A stretch of 64,000 bases of DNA from Membranipora membranacea (GCA_914767715.1 OU612074.1:1875501-1939500), one strand, 5' to 3'. Shown: positions 48,601 through 62,100, numbered from the stretch's first letter. Notes: generated from the letters alone by a model not told the origin. Translations and numbers: made by a program.

Positions 48601-51600
48601 TGGTAAAAGCAGGGAGGGTGGTAAAAGAGAAATAGATGAATGTGATGTTTAAGTAGGGAGTTGTCCTTTCTCTTAGCTCAATGTTCAGAGAGTGCACAAC
48701 TTCGAATTGTTGGTAATATCCACACTATATTGGTATAATTCACACGGGAAGGACAGTTGTTTGTTTGTTGATATGAATCATAAAAGTTTAACCTCCCTTC
48801 GATGGTACTTCATCAACTTATTATACTGATTAAGTTCAGGTTTGTCACTTGACCTGATCATCACTACTCAGTGATTGGGTTATACTGTGAAGTTCAATAT
48901 CCTACTCACCAGCCAGGGTCTAGAACTAATTTAGCCACAGTCCTCTTCACAACCACAGGCCAGCCACCATTACTGTCCTGATTTTTCATTATCCAATCAC
49001 TGGCTGCTTTAAAGTGACCTACAAAAGTAGCAAGCCAAATTTAACATTTACATCGAATACTACACCAAAACTTGATGGTACACAGCTCAAGAATGATACA
49101 ATAAAACGCACAAACATAGATTCAATCACCACATGATCTGTAGCCAGGTACATACACCAGGTACATACACGAGGTACATACACCAGGTACATACATGCAG
49201 GTACATACACCAGGTACATACACGCAGGTACATACACGCAGGTACATACACCAGGTACATACACGCAGGTACATACACGCAGGTACATACACGCAGGTAC
49301 ATACACGCAGGTACATACACGCAGGTACATACACGCAGGTACATACACAAGGTACATACACCAGGTACATACACCAGGTATATACATGCAGGTACATACA
49401 CGCAGGTACATACACGCAGGTACATACACCAGGTACATACACCAGGTACATACACGCAGCATATGGACATGGTATATGTAAAAGGGTGAGTAATTACTTA
49501 ACAGAAATTGGTAGTGACAATAAAAATGCATTGTATCATAGATACACACGCAATACATGCATGTTATCAACTGGTTGGACCATTCCCATCTCTCAAATAG
49601 TCCTATATTACATGGTAACCTGGATACTTTACACCAAAGTAAGTGTTTCAACACTTTCCCTTTCGTCACACAATTGATGCACACAAATGATGCATTTCGT
49701 CACACAAATGATGCATTAATCATTGAAATGAGATGGCTGAAGCCTTATCACACAGCACCGACCTTTGTGACATTTCTGAGAGATTGCTATGTTGCTGACG
49801 AGGCCTTCTCCTCTCAGTTCTATCTGCTGTATGGAGATAAGAGAGTCTTTTATGGGTTTGAAGGGCTTTTTAGGAGGTAGAAATTTCTTAAAGTCGGTGA
49901 GAATATCTCGGTTTAAGGTGCACCAGTCTTTACAAGCACCGATCCCATACTGCATATCCTCAATGCCTGTCTTTTTATAAAACTACAAACAATCAAAGCA
50001 AATTGTGAGTAGCCTATAAATTTATGTGTGTTAACTAATACAGGGTCTCACTTTACGTTGAATGAATTACAAGGAACACAATATGCAGCATTCTTTCCAC
50101 ATAATTACAGAGGAAGAATGCAAATAATATCATCAAGTAGGGCCTGTGATACCAGTTTGCCACAGATCCACAGCGATAATTCTACCCGTGCACATTGAAC
50201 TTACAAGAGAAGTGATTGGTTTTATAAGCAACAGCAACCCCTTATAGTAATGCTGATATGTGTATCCTACAGCTGTTTACATGGTGATTGCGCGTCACTT
50301 ATGCCAACTAACAAAATTGGGAAATATGCTAGAAGTATTCCATGACAAACACAATCACCAGGCTTTGTTCTTGATACAATACCATCAACTGAAGAAGGTT
50401 GTGGTATTAGTACCATAAAAGGGTACTGAGATATACATATTCTTATCTCATTCTGTCACTAGATCAAGTTTGATGCAGTCTCTATGCTATTCTACCGGTA
50501 AGTTGACCTTGTGACTCGAGGGGGAGCAACTACAAATACAGGCAGATTGCATCAAACTTGAGCTAGTCACATTGTTTGTATTAGGTACTCGCATCTTGAG
50601 AGGTATAAGTGAGGACATAGAATCCTTGTGTAGCCTCTATAACTACAGATAAGCTCGCCTGGTCAGACAGGAAACGAACATCAAACGATACACAGGAAGT
50701 GATGCGCTGCTCATCGACCATTAGAGATAATACTTCTCCTTCTATAAAATATAGCAGGATAGGACATGAGAATGTGCTGGAGTCACAAACAGGCGGCAAA
50801 ATGATAACAGATACCTGTTGTGAATTGAGGTGGTTAACTTTGTTAAACAAATGATGAATGAATTTTGGAAGCCAGTTTTCAAATTGAAAATGAGATTTTT
50901 ATAAAAATCATCAAACATGTTATCTCATGATGTGAACTGAAAGAACAACTCTACAATCAAGAAACTGATAGCAAATTCTCAACACCTTACCTTAGATTCA
51001 TCTATTTCATACTGTCATATGTAGGGGATGATAGTATTGCACAACACCTCGTACATACTTTAATTGATATTTTGTTATAAACTTTTATTCCATTTTTGAT
51101 CATGTCTACTTTTAAGGCCATTATTTACACTGAATTTCGCAGCATGTACTATCATCTGTGATATGTAATAAATCAAACAATCAATCAATGATTTAAGCGA
51201 ACTATCATTTCATGCTGTAGATTGTACATTTATATACTAAGCAGCGTAGGCTCACCTGTAGTATTGTAGTAAAGCACCGATTTTTTAGTTGATTCATCTA
51301 TTTTATACAAAATTTTTGAGTTTTTAGGAACTTTCCATTTCGCCGTACCTTCAGAGCCATCTTCTAGCACTGTGCGTCTGAAAATAAAAATCACTAACAG
51401 TACCATTCCATGTCATCCTATCTCATCGTAAGGTAATTGTTCTCTCAATTCATAATTTGCGCTTGGGGCTTGGACTTTGCACTGCTTGCTGTTAGTTGCA
51501 TTCCATTTTAATATTTTGCCACCAAGAGCGATCCAGAAAATGTGTAAGAACTAAACCATGATTGAGGTGAAAATCTGTAGATAGTCAATGGACAAACGGA

Positions 51601-54600
51601 AACTGTCTGTTCATTGTGGGGCATCATACCAAGGAGGGTGAGATACAAATTTAAAAATTATTTGTACATTTGGAGTTATTTTATCACTGAATATGAGGAA
51701 AAAACTCCAAACCTTACCATGTAACTTGCAATGTAAACAAATACCTAGCTTCAAATCACTTCACTTTACTTAGTTTATATCAGGGCGCTACTTTACTGTC
51801 TAAAGTCTGGCTAAGTTAGTGACATTCCAACAGATTTAATAGTCTGAGATCATAGACTAACATGTTGTATAATTCACCTGTCTTCCTTGAGACCCTGTGT
51901 AGTAAGAGATTTAGAGTAATGACTGAGGCCGTATTGAGCTACTTGTATAGGATATATATAACCATTCTTATCCCACTGATTAGATACGGGTACACCTGTA
52001 TACACAATATATAATATGATTTATACATATATAATGTAATACAATATAATATGCAGAATATGATACTTACATACATATAATATATATATATATTATATAT
52101 TGTATGTATATTATACATACAATATATAATGTATAATATGATATGTATGATTGTATTTCAGTATTCGTTGAAATACATTGCAGTGATACAAATATTTTAT
52201 ACCCTCTAGGAAGGAAATGAAATCGTCACTGGATTGTAAATATCATTATTTCCATCCAGTAGGGTCATCATCTACAGATGGACAGCCATTATTATTATAG
52301 GGTACTAAATGAAAAATTTGTATGGGGCATGTGTTCATGCATATGGCACTATAATTTTCTCAGCTGGTATTCATCACCATTACATAACTTCTCACAATCT
52401 CCCAAACTCCCATTCAAAATAAACACCAGTCAGAAATGTATGAACATCATTTTCATCATGTATCAAATATGGATAATAAGAACCTACGTTAAAGGGTTAT
52501 TCCTTTTAGAAAAGTAAATAATATTAAATAAATTTCATATTGTGAGTTCATAGGGCAGAAAAAATAACACAAAACTAAAAATTGTGGAAAATAGCATTTT
52601 AGTTTTGTTTTAAATATATTAGCAAGGATCATAGAGGTCAAGTGGAGTCATTAAATCACTATGATCCACTATGATCCAAATTTTCAGACTTAGCAGCAGT
52701 TTTACTACAGTAAGGTTCACAGGCTGTTCTATTTCATATGCCTTAATAATTTTTCAGCCTGGGATCTTTAATGCCATACAAACATGGCCTAGCAGGACTG
52801 ACCGTGTACTCCGCTGACGAGTAGAACTTTACTTCTATCCTCCACATCGTACTCCTTAAAGAAGAGAAACTCACTAGTCGTCTCATACTTAGCCTCAGGT
52901 AACCACAGAGGGGTGATAGAGTGTGAGAAGCGGAACGAGCGCTTACTGCCCGACTTAGTATTAGGGGATATAGTCACAGGCTTACTCTCATTCACCAGCT
53001 CACCATAGACCTATATCACAAAAGTACTTAGTGTGTATATGTGAGAAGACATGATAAGTCAAGTGTAAACATATATGATTTAAATTTTTGGAGATTTTAA
53101 TAAAACCATAGTATTATAAAGCGTAGACTATGATGCTGACACAGTGAAAAAAGACTATTTGAATCAGGGCTATCCTCGGAAAGGGCAATATTACAGCAAA
53201 GGCATAAGGATAATAAAAGACAATTATTTTACCACATTTTAACGTTTCTTCGCGTCACAGGGACCTGGTGCAATCTTTTTATCGAGGCCATATCTATAAA
53301 GATGATGCTAATGGAACTAATTTGATAACAACTTTGTCCTATTTCTATCATTCCACTGAAGTTGATTAACCTGCATTTAGTTATAGATGCAAGACCAAAG
53401 AAACAAATACTAAACATGGGTGAGATATCATCACAGAGAAAGGATATATCCTTACTCTGAGATATCATCAGTAGTCATGTTTATCTTTCAGAAGTGGATA
53501 TATAATTATTAATTTTTACAAAAATAAGATTTTGGCGTATGCCTATTTCTCCATGATAAGGGAAACTTACGCTCATACATAGTGTATTTTGATTAGTAGG
53601 GAATGAAGATATGACTTTCTCAGTATGCTGTTAGGAACATATTTTCCGCTTATTTTCAATGACTAGATAATTTAGCCTAGTATCTTAAACTAAAAGATCT
53701 GAGGAACAATATCTATATTCTATAGCAGTCTCACTTGTCATTGTGAACACAAACACGGCTCAGACTACAAGCTTGCTATGTCCACCAAATTGAATCATGG
53801 AACTGAGCAAGTATCGCATCCTGGATATTTTACAATATTGCGGAAAAGAGGTTATTTCTGTAGCACTAACCTCAAAGTACTCTTTGATGAACTTGAAGGG
53901 CATATATACATCCCTGCCTCTCCTTAGGCATTGTATGGGCTTAGTAGAGTTGTTTATTATACATGGAACTGAAGGAGCATCTGAAATATGATGAAACAAT
54001 TTAGTTCTAAAATAAATTGGAAAAATGGACAGTCCATTGTTACTCAATACATAAGAATCTGAAAAGGGTGATTTAAACCAGATTAGAGAGAGTTAAGTCT
54101 AATAACTAAAAGCCTGCACCGCTTTAAAGGCTATATGGCAGCTATACTTTTTTCTTATATCGTTGTAAAGCTCACGAACCAAACCTGCCATAAATTGATG
54201 AGATATAAAAGTTCCAGAACTTGTGGGGTAAATCCAGGGTTTATCTCCCCTGCAGAAAGCGGATGCAAAAGATGAGAAGAGGTATGGGTATGAGGCATGC
54301 GTAACAAATAAAGAGAGCTCATCATCCAAACACACCTTATACTACGAGATAACGCGAGATTGGATATGATTTCTAAGCTTACTGCCTCCACTGCATACTT
54401 GGAGCCTATGGTTGAGGGGCAAATTTGAAATCAAAAATCAATTTTTCAAAAGATTCTTTAAAATACAGAGAGTTTGCCAGTATTTTGAGAACCTGTGTGG
54501 TTGTGTGAATTTTTGACCTCTTGCATTTTCTTGTAGCAATTTGGTATTGGGGCTCAGTGAAGATAGTCTATCTGCTAGATAGATCTTGCACACTGTGTGC

Positions 54601-57600
54601 AAATTATTCTCCATTAGTCTGACAGGTTTTTATTTTTTGGTTGCCAATAAAAACAATCAATTAAAGCTATGTGTGAACAAGCAAAGAAGTACAGAAGAAT
54701 TCAAGCATATACCAAACACTGTGTCGGTACAGGTATTCAGCGTTGTGTTGTGTTGTGTTGTCGGACGTTCTGACAGCCACTTATTATCCTCTGGTAAAGG
54801 TCAAGGTTACATCTCATTTAAAGTAGCAGACAACCACTGGATTATATTTTGAAATTTGGCGCTTAGTGATGTACTCCTTTTAAATTTGCTTAAACTAATT
54901 CTATTGCAAACTCTCTTTTCCACCATTTTGTTTCAGTAACAAGATTACCCAAGATGAGTGGCCAAGTGATTAATACTCTCAAAACAAATATATTATTGGA
55001 AAAAGTGGATGTATAAAAGAATGACGGATTCCTCTTCATGAATTCCTATTTTAAACTGGTAACTGAGCTGTAATGTCTGGGCCGTACATTCAGGTTACAC
55101 AGTAAAGGCCTTGCTACTTGAGCCCACGAAATGCGTGGAATTGTCTTCCCACGCGTGGCTTCATAGGCTAAACACACCCCCTTGTGACAACATTGCTAAG
55201 TGAGTGACCAATGAGCCATGACCAATGAGTAAGGAGTAATGACCAACTAAATACGCTCTATTTTGTACCAACTGGCCAATGACAGAAGCGTAGGTTCACA
55301 ACGTGGTTAACAACACGAACATGCTGGTCTTTGAAAAGACGCATCTGGCATGAAAAGCATGCCAAACGGCGTGGTTTGGCATGAACAACGCGTGGAATTG
55401 CCTCCCCACGCGATTCGTGGGTCTGTCTAGCTACACCTTAATTGAGGCCAAATACAGTCCTGGCTGTATCAAATTTGATCAATATTACATACACTTAGAA
55501 TTTCCTGTAGGCTTTTCACGACAATTGCGAATGTTTCTCTCGATCTTGAAAGGCATAATTTATTTACAAACAAACTTTTTAGCGAGCACAATACCTTTTC
55601 TGTCTTTTTTCTTGCCCTTGCCGGCCGGTTTAGAGGTAGGTAGTGGAATGCGTTTCCTAGCAGATAACAAAGACTCTGCTGTCACCAGAGTCTGTAACTT
55701 CTCTGCGGCAACAAATCCATTCGGATCCTACAACAAAATAATAGGACAACTATTACTAACAACTGGAAAAAGTGGGTAGCAGTGTCATCAGAATGACAAT
55801 ACCATGGATCTCAAGGTAATTCATGGCCAAGAATAAAACTTTTATCCACTAAATATATCACTCAGTATGGATATATCTTTACTCCTCAACAAGCTAAAAA
55901 AAATTAACAAGGATTTAATTTCATGTATTATCATAGACTAACATAGTAGGCAAAATTAATACTTATAACGACATAATGTGGAAATGGTCACTAAGTTAAT
56001 CAAATATATTGGCATATATAATATAGTAGGCCTACAAATGTATTCAGCGATCAAAGCCATGCCTACAGCACACTTTAGACCTATAAAGGTTATATACCCT
56101 GTATGTACAGTATATGGTTAACCATCCTATCAAAGTTATCCATCAATATGTCATTACATTGACACACATAATGTCAATAACCTAACAACCATCACAAAAT
56201 CCCTGCTGCTCCCACAGAGAGAGACTGCTGTTATCATTGTGTAACCTGGTAATTTAGCTACGGATTAGTTAGGCTGTCTGTCTGATAATGACATAAAATT
56301 AGAGTCTATAGATATCCATAGTCTCTGGCAAAATGAGCAAAAAACATGATCTGTACTCCTCAAAGGAATGTGATTTGATGTGGTTAGAAGGGATGTCAAT
56401 TATCAATGTGATGTGAACACCAGCTAATTACACCCTAAAATATTTAATGGAAAACCTTGAAAGCTGAGTATTGAGATAAGAACTGAAGAATTCACCTGTG
56501 CATCACGATTGACTTTCTAACAACAACTTCAGACTATGTAATCATTAAAGACTAATGAGTTGACACTTATTTCTGAATAGTGTATTATACAAAATCTTAT
56601 CTTAGCTCATGTTATCATCTCAATCTGTGAAATGGGAGTCAATGCACCTGTTCTTAGTAGTTGACTGCCTGGCTTCTAAAACCAATGATCTAACACTGTA
56701 CATAAAACCTATAACACTTTGTTACCTCTACCCCTGATGGACACAAACACACTCGGTCTCAATTGGTCCCACTTCCACTGAGGACTGAGACAACCTAAAT
56801 CATACCCTAGCGGCAATCATATATAATATCTAAGAGAATAATCAAGGCTTAAAATCTATGAAAAATGTGAACGTGAAGAGTCAGACAGCAAACCCTGTAA
56901 CACTATGCAATCAGTTCAGGAGCTTTCGATATAATATATTTATGTTCTCAAATAGAGAAAGCTCCGTTTCTTTCAAAAAAGATTTCACTAGAGATTTTTT
57001 GTAAGTTTCCTGATTCACATCATGGGCAAATGGATGATGAATGCAAGCCAAAATATTTTCATGCTCACCTTGGCAAACTTGTCATAAAACTTTGGGAGGT
57101 CTGAGTTTTCTCCAGCATCTACGATTGATGGCAAAATCAGTCTACAAAATACGGGAGAAATTCATCAATAACTCAATCAAATCTCTGTGTTTAATTGATT
57201 ACAAACTTCCATGACAGGAGGACATCTGCTCACATAATCCTGATACATTTTATCTCATGGATCAATGATGAATGACGATTTCTATATTGTAACACATTTT
57301 TTACAATTAATTTCACTCCAGGGCATCAAACTTTCTGACATATGGAGGAAAAAGTAAAGCCTAGATCCTATAGACCAGAAACACCAAAAGACTCAGGGCT
57401 TGGTGTTAAAAGCAGATTGAATTACAGCCGGACAAAGTACCACCCGTATTTTCTAAGTGCTCTACCTGGTAAAACTAGGCCCTACATAAAACTTTCATAC
57501 CATTGTACGCTATTGAGCCCTGTAGTTAGCAATTAAGGCCGTAACTGGGCCATAATAAAATTTTATGACTCAAATCATTTATGCTAACCAAGTTATTCAC

Positions 57601-58145
57601 ACACGGAAATTTGTAGATCTCTATATTAAATTCTTATAAGAAGAACCATGTAGTTAGCATCGTAAGAGAGGTTTATTCAAGTCAGGATTACACTCTTCTC
57701 TCATCACATTATCATCATACGGTCCAAAAAAGTTCCTCTCTTGATTTTTTGTGGTAGGTGGCTTAAGTTGCTATGTTCAAATGCATATCATATATTTTGT
57801 ATAACATCGGAAATTTCTCTATAATTCCTAATCTAACAACACAACACTCATCTCAGACGCATCATACCCAGATCTCGAACTACCATAGGTCTATATATCC
57901 ATTTGCGCCCTATGACGGACGTTTTGAATTAGCTGTAGGTAAGGTAATATCAGACCATTAATATAATCATACCTTGAACTCCCTCTCTGCTGGCCCTGAC
58001 CATAGGTGGCCTTCCTCTGATAATTGTGGGAACTGAAAGAATTCCAGCCTACGAATATGGTGACAGTGCAGAGCAGTGATAACCCTAGCAGGGTTAGTCT
58101 GCTTATGAACCTAGCAGGTAGAAGTCTTTTGATGATGTTCGGCAT
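45697..58145 (-). CDS. GLCE: D-glucuronyl C5-epimerase (heparan sulfate biosynthesis)
   Basis: Thirteen exons in transcript order: 57973-58145, 57069-57141, 55595-55727, 53871-53980, 52803-53010, 51878-51995, 51256-51377, 50589-50741, 49763-49966, 48910-49018, 48037-48201, 46978-47153, 45697-45890; phases agree and give 645 aa, close to the vertebrate enzyme. Family role: Golgi conversion of D-glucuronate to L-iduronate in N-sulfated heparan chains. Seen: type II signal anchor at about 17-34 ([18 protein letters not shown]) after a basic N-terminus, then a basic stem; [95 protein letters not shown]; and a C-terminus ending APHN. The Tyr-rich EEYPTTP and YDLRH segments form the active-site region in this family. 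The exon 8 donor (GCGA/GTACCT) and exon 9 acceptor (GACAG/GC) are weak but are the pair found that keeps the frame. Confidence in identity is high. Confidence 0.95.
46781..46835. repeat. 20-bp perfect inverted repeat in GLCE intron 12
   Basis: ATTCAGGTTATCCCATAGAC and its exact reverse complement are separated by a 15-nt AT-rich loop. Likely a minimal MITE; in RNA a stable hairpin about 145 nt downstream of the exon 12 donor. Confidence 0.85.
49141..49462. repeat. 13-14 bp minisatellite (CAGGTACATACAC) in GLCE intron 9
   Basis: About 23 units of CAGGTACATACAC, many with an extra G (GCAGGTACATACAC), some ATACATG variants. Open frames on both strands through it (Tyr/Ile/His/Thr or Cys/Tyr/Val repeats) are artefacts of the repeat. 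Confidence 0.95.
50455..50577. mobile_element. MITE-like unit next to GLCE exon 8
   Basis: Imperfect inverted ends TGTCACTAGATCAAGTTTGA and TCAAACTTGAGCTAGTCACA bound about 120 bp. On the transcript it begins about 12 nt after the weak donor of exon 8 (50589). Confidence 0.7.
51070..51195 (+). mobile_element. Non-LTR retroelement 3' tail (remnant)
   Basis: TGTAATAAATCAAACAATCAATCAATG: an AATAAA-like signal running into a short CAAT tandem repeat, as at LINE/CR1-type 3' ends. It resembles in plan, not in tandem unit, the tails near 324-352 and 16425-16451. No coding part recognised. Confidence 0.4.
52015..52150. repeat. AT palindromic microsatellite region
   Basis: Alternating TATATA, TATTATACATACAATATATAAT and similar self-complementary strings in GLCE intron 5. 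Low complexity; likely cruciform-prone. Confidence 0.7.
52489..52802. mobile_element. TTAA-MITE, copy 2, abutting GLCE exon 5
   Basis: Related to the element at 21197-21531, same orientation: shared TTGTGAGTTCATAGGGCA, AATTGTGGAAAATAGCA, CACTATGATCCACTATGATCC, CAGCAGTTTTACT and TTTTCAGCCTG. The left end keeps TTAAAGGG. The right end (AGCAGGACTGACC) runs directly into exon 5, whose donor G/GTCAGTCC is the terminal repeat itself. Confidence 0.85.
55088..55442. mobile_element. MITE-like element in GLCE intron 3
   Basis: Ends are inverted and similar over about 55 bp: AAGGCCTTGCTACTTGAGCC, CCACGAAATGCGTGGAATTG and TCCCACGCGTGG on the left; CGCGTGGAATTGCCTCC, CCACGCGATTCGTGGG and TAGCTACACCTTA on the right. 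Each end also contains its own small CCACG...CGTGG hairpins. The inside has CCAATGA repeats. Non-coding. Confidence 0.75.
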
Positions 58146-59105
58146 ATTGTAGTGTCATCTTCATATCTATCAGCTCATCGCTGTGTCAGGTAGACGGTAA
58201 CAGGGCAATGTATCCCCACTTCACAACCACCTGGGCGAAAGATCCAAGTAAATTCTCTGTTTATTATGACAGAAAAATGAGAGACAAAATTGCAGTCTTT
58301 AAACTTAATCACAGCATAGCTAGAGCAGCACACATCGTCGTGTCGACCATCACAGAGGCTGGGATGCAAATTTCTTACACAGTTGGTAGAATTTCAACAC
58401 AAGAAGGAACTGAGCTATGAAGTACACAGATCAAGAGACAAATTTCTATTGGCATCTTCAATTATACCAGCCAAGTCCAGGAGGTAAGAGCAAACACATG
58501 GTAGCCTATTTAATAATATTTGAGTCATAAAGTAAACTGCAGAGAGAGTGCCTCTGACCCAGCAGATGTCATGTATGTGTATGTCAAGCCAATGTGTTGG
58601 CTATTGTATGTCAAAGATATCAAATTTTTCATAAATATAGGCCTTTTATTATCATTAACTTAATATCTATAACATAAATAAATAAAAATAATCATAATGA
58701 TAATAATATTTCTATCTTTTTATTATATATTATTTATAAGCATGTTTCAAATATGTATCCGGATTCAATATTGACATAATTATTATGATTACTGCCTCCT
58801 TTACATACCTTATATTTAATGCTGACTTATTGCTGGGCTAAGGACAGATAGTGTGTATACAATCATGTAAAATAACTTGTGTGAAACAAATTTTTAATTT
58901 CTAAATATAATTGGCCTTGACCTTCGATGTGGAGATCTGTTACAAACTCTCCAATTGGTCAACATTGAAAACTAATAGCCCAATGACAGGCCAATACCTA
59001 AGGCCAAGGTCGTTTCCAATAGTGACTCCATGCTAAAGTTTAAAAGCAAAATTCTGATAGATCCTACATTTTTAGCACTGGTTACCCTTTTTAGACAATA
59101 TCACC
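58146..59105. promoter_or_regulatory. Divergent (bidirectional) promoter region between GLCE and the PPIL6-like gene
   Basis: The two start codons, 58145 (minus) and 59106 (plus), are about 960 bp apart and face away from each other. The sequence is AT-rich with CCAAT-like strings (CCAATTGG near 58951, CCAATGACAGG near 58980) close to the plus-strand start. No TATA box or initiator could be fixed. The head-to-head arrangement is what is seen; shared regulation is inferred. Confidence 0.5.
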
Positions 59106-62100
59106 ATGAGATCTGACACAATACCACAGGCACAATCCTCCAAGATCCAGCTGGAAGTATTTGGACTTTTGGCAGATCTGAGGTACCAAGTTTCAAGATG
59201 TTGTGCTGAGGTAAGTTAGTGACTCCCCCTTATTACTCAATTATTTTACTGCTAGCAACAACTTACTCAGTCAGAATTGTTGTACAATTGAATTTCCCGA
59301 ATATAATTGAAGTCCCCCTAAATATTAAAACCACCCACATATCAAATATAATGAACTCTTGGTTGTTGTTGTGTGGGTTTGCATTCAATGCCTCTGCAAA
59401 GCTTGATGCACCTTCCCCCTCACCAGTTCAGTCACATGGCTACATGGCCATCTACAAACTAATAATTTAATTGTTAGAAATGTAAGCAGATTTGTCTGTA
59501 GAATTCAGTTCAGTAAAATTTTATTCTGAACAACGAAACTTGCGCCAAATATAATTTGATTCAATGTGCTGTGGATGCAACTCATACTCATAGGACCCGA
59601 CAGTGTTTATCTTGTGATTCTTCATAGCAATGTATCTGTCAATGATTTTTCAGGATTTGTATGAGAAGAACCCTGGCACATTTGCTAAGCCAGTCATCAG
59701 TGGAATGTTGGAGTTCCAGTGGAATGAGTTTCTCAATGCCAGGAAGAGGGTAAGTACTCTTCAAAGTCCCACGCCTAGGATAAACAGTCAACTCAACTGT
59801 TGGCTTAAGTCGCAATACGTCAATGAGCAATCAATGAACCGTTGGCATGCTTGTGAGTTCCAGCTTTGGGATGGTGAGATGCCGCAGGAGTTGTGGGTTT
59901 GAGTACTATGCGGGGAGCTTTCAAGGGTGATTGTTCCAGCCTCCAGCACCCTCGGGTGTATACCTCTTCTGCATGTGAAGTAAGCCTCTTAAATAGAGAT
60001 TATGATTTATTGATTTTACTGTATCCCGTAATAGACATATTTGATGACAACAGCAGACATATGATTTATATTCTTTTCAACTATTTTGCTCTATCAGGAC
60101 CTTAAAGGTGAGACGTGGGTGTTTGAGTCCAACTCAATGATCTTCAATAACGGACAGTTGATTGGAGGCCCGACAGATTTCATACAGTGGGCGGAGACAA
60201 GTCACAACTATGAACTCTTCAGACCAATGACTCTGTACCAAACATTCGCAGAGCAGCAGTACAAAGAGCACATGAACTCACATGAGGTAGGTTGTTACAA
60301 CCCGCTAACCAAAATCTCACTAGCCCTGTTTATGACAAAACAGAGGGTGGGCTGCCCCTAAAGAGGGACGCAAGTTGCCCGAAGTCCTCGTACTGAGAGT
60401 TTGATACATTCTAGAAAACTAGAATGCCTTCTAGAGGTGAGGCCATGGTGAAACTCCTAATCGTGAGTGTGCAGCAAGCTGCCAGAAACTGAAACAGGCA
60501 CTAATCGGCTATTGGCAGTGTCACTTTGATCTTAGCCAATAGGCCGAGAACATAGAAATAGAGCCCAATAGAAACCTAAGCCGCTCTTAGGAGTCGCTCC
60601 AATTTTCGTGAGTCTCCTATATATAAGAAATCAGTGGTAGGGATTTGTTCAAGAATGATTTAGAAAAAACTTAATGGGCTAGCTGAAAAACATAACATAA
60701 CATAACAAGCTATAAATCCCTACCACTGATGGCGGGCAATCAGTAATAACGAAAACCGCAAAAACCGAGTAAGCATCTATTTATCGATGTCTATGGCCGA
60801 GAAGCACTAGCCAAAATGTGCGTCTCAAACCAATGACATTGAGATTTGAGACATCTTTGAGCAGGAACATTGAACACTAAATGGGAAAATGATGCTGCGT
60901 CAAAGTTTACCAAAATTAATTTTGTTGCCAAGTAATACCTACATTCGACATATATTATATCGCCCCTTTTGTAATCTTATTTTTAATTCCATCCATAAAT
61001 GTTCTCATCATCACCTCATTCTAATTTGTAGAGAACTCACTGTGAGATGGAGATAACTATAGATAATGAGCCAGCAGGTAAACTACTCATTGAGGTAAGT
61101 TTACCTATCAGGCCATCATATTTCTCTAGAAGACTCTGCAACATCTTGTTAATTGGCTTGACTTTCTTGTGCATCCAATCAGGCTTCTATCACGATTTCA
61201 GATGTAGCACATAAATTTGTTTCTATATAGAATAGGCGGCAATGATTTTGACTCTCAAAGGCTGTCAACTAATGTTCGTATTCTTAAGGTTATTGTCCAC
61301 ATAGCATTATCTTTACTATTGATACAATGCGATATAAATTATAATTAAATCCAGTCTTTGCCTTTGCAGCTTTTCTCAGACAGAGTGCCGAAAACCTGTG
61401 AAAACTTTAGAGCTCTATGCACTGGCGAGAAAGGCAACTCCGAGCAGACAGACTACCCCCTCAGCTACAAAAATACACTCCTGCACAGAATAGTCCCCAA
61501 AGGGTGGATACAGGGAGGTGATATACATCCACCACACAAAGGCAATGGTGGAGAATCCATATATGGCCCTGTTTTCGAGGGTGAGTTACTTTTTAAGAAT
61601 GTACTGCGAAAAAATTTAGACCTATTTAGAGCTATTTCGGCTTAGTATTCTATTTCTCATGAAGCTGCACCGTACTAGGAGCCTGTATTCTGTTCATGTT
61701 TGAAATCGCTCATTATATATTGGTAAGTATAGTACTTTTCATAATGTTTGTATTTTTTGTCAGATGAGTCATTTATGGTACCTCACAATGCACGAGGCAT
61801 AGTAGGAATGGCTAACAAAGGGCGACACACCAACGGCTCACAATTTTACATCTGCCTTCAACCCACTCAATGGATGGACACCAAATACGTGGCTTTTGGG
61901 TAAGTGTGAAGTCCCAAAGAATAAGTGAATTAGCTCAGAAGTGACATATGTGGAAAGCTAGCCTGCGTTGATAAGCTTGACAAGCACCGAGCTTCTCAAG
62001 ACAGGCTAGTGGAAGGCGTGTAAGCGCATGAATATTATTGGTGTTTTGATTCTCACATGGTCGTATCTTATACTGCCCTTTTTACTATTTTGGTAATCGA

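Noticed and set aside
49019-49684. Cys/Tyr/Val-rich frame of 221 codons (and its plus-strand counterparts)
   Set aside because: Produced by the CAGGTACATACAC minisatellite within GLCE intron 9; no domain outside the repeat.
55381-55779. Plus-strand frame of 132 codons
   Set aside because: Antisense of GLCE exon 3 plus a MITE end; the minus-strand reading fits the gene structure.
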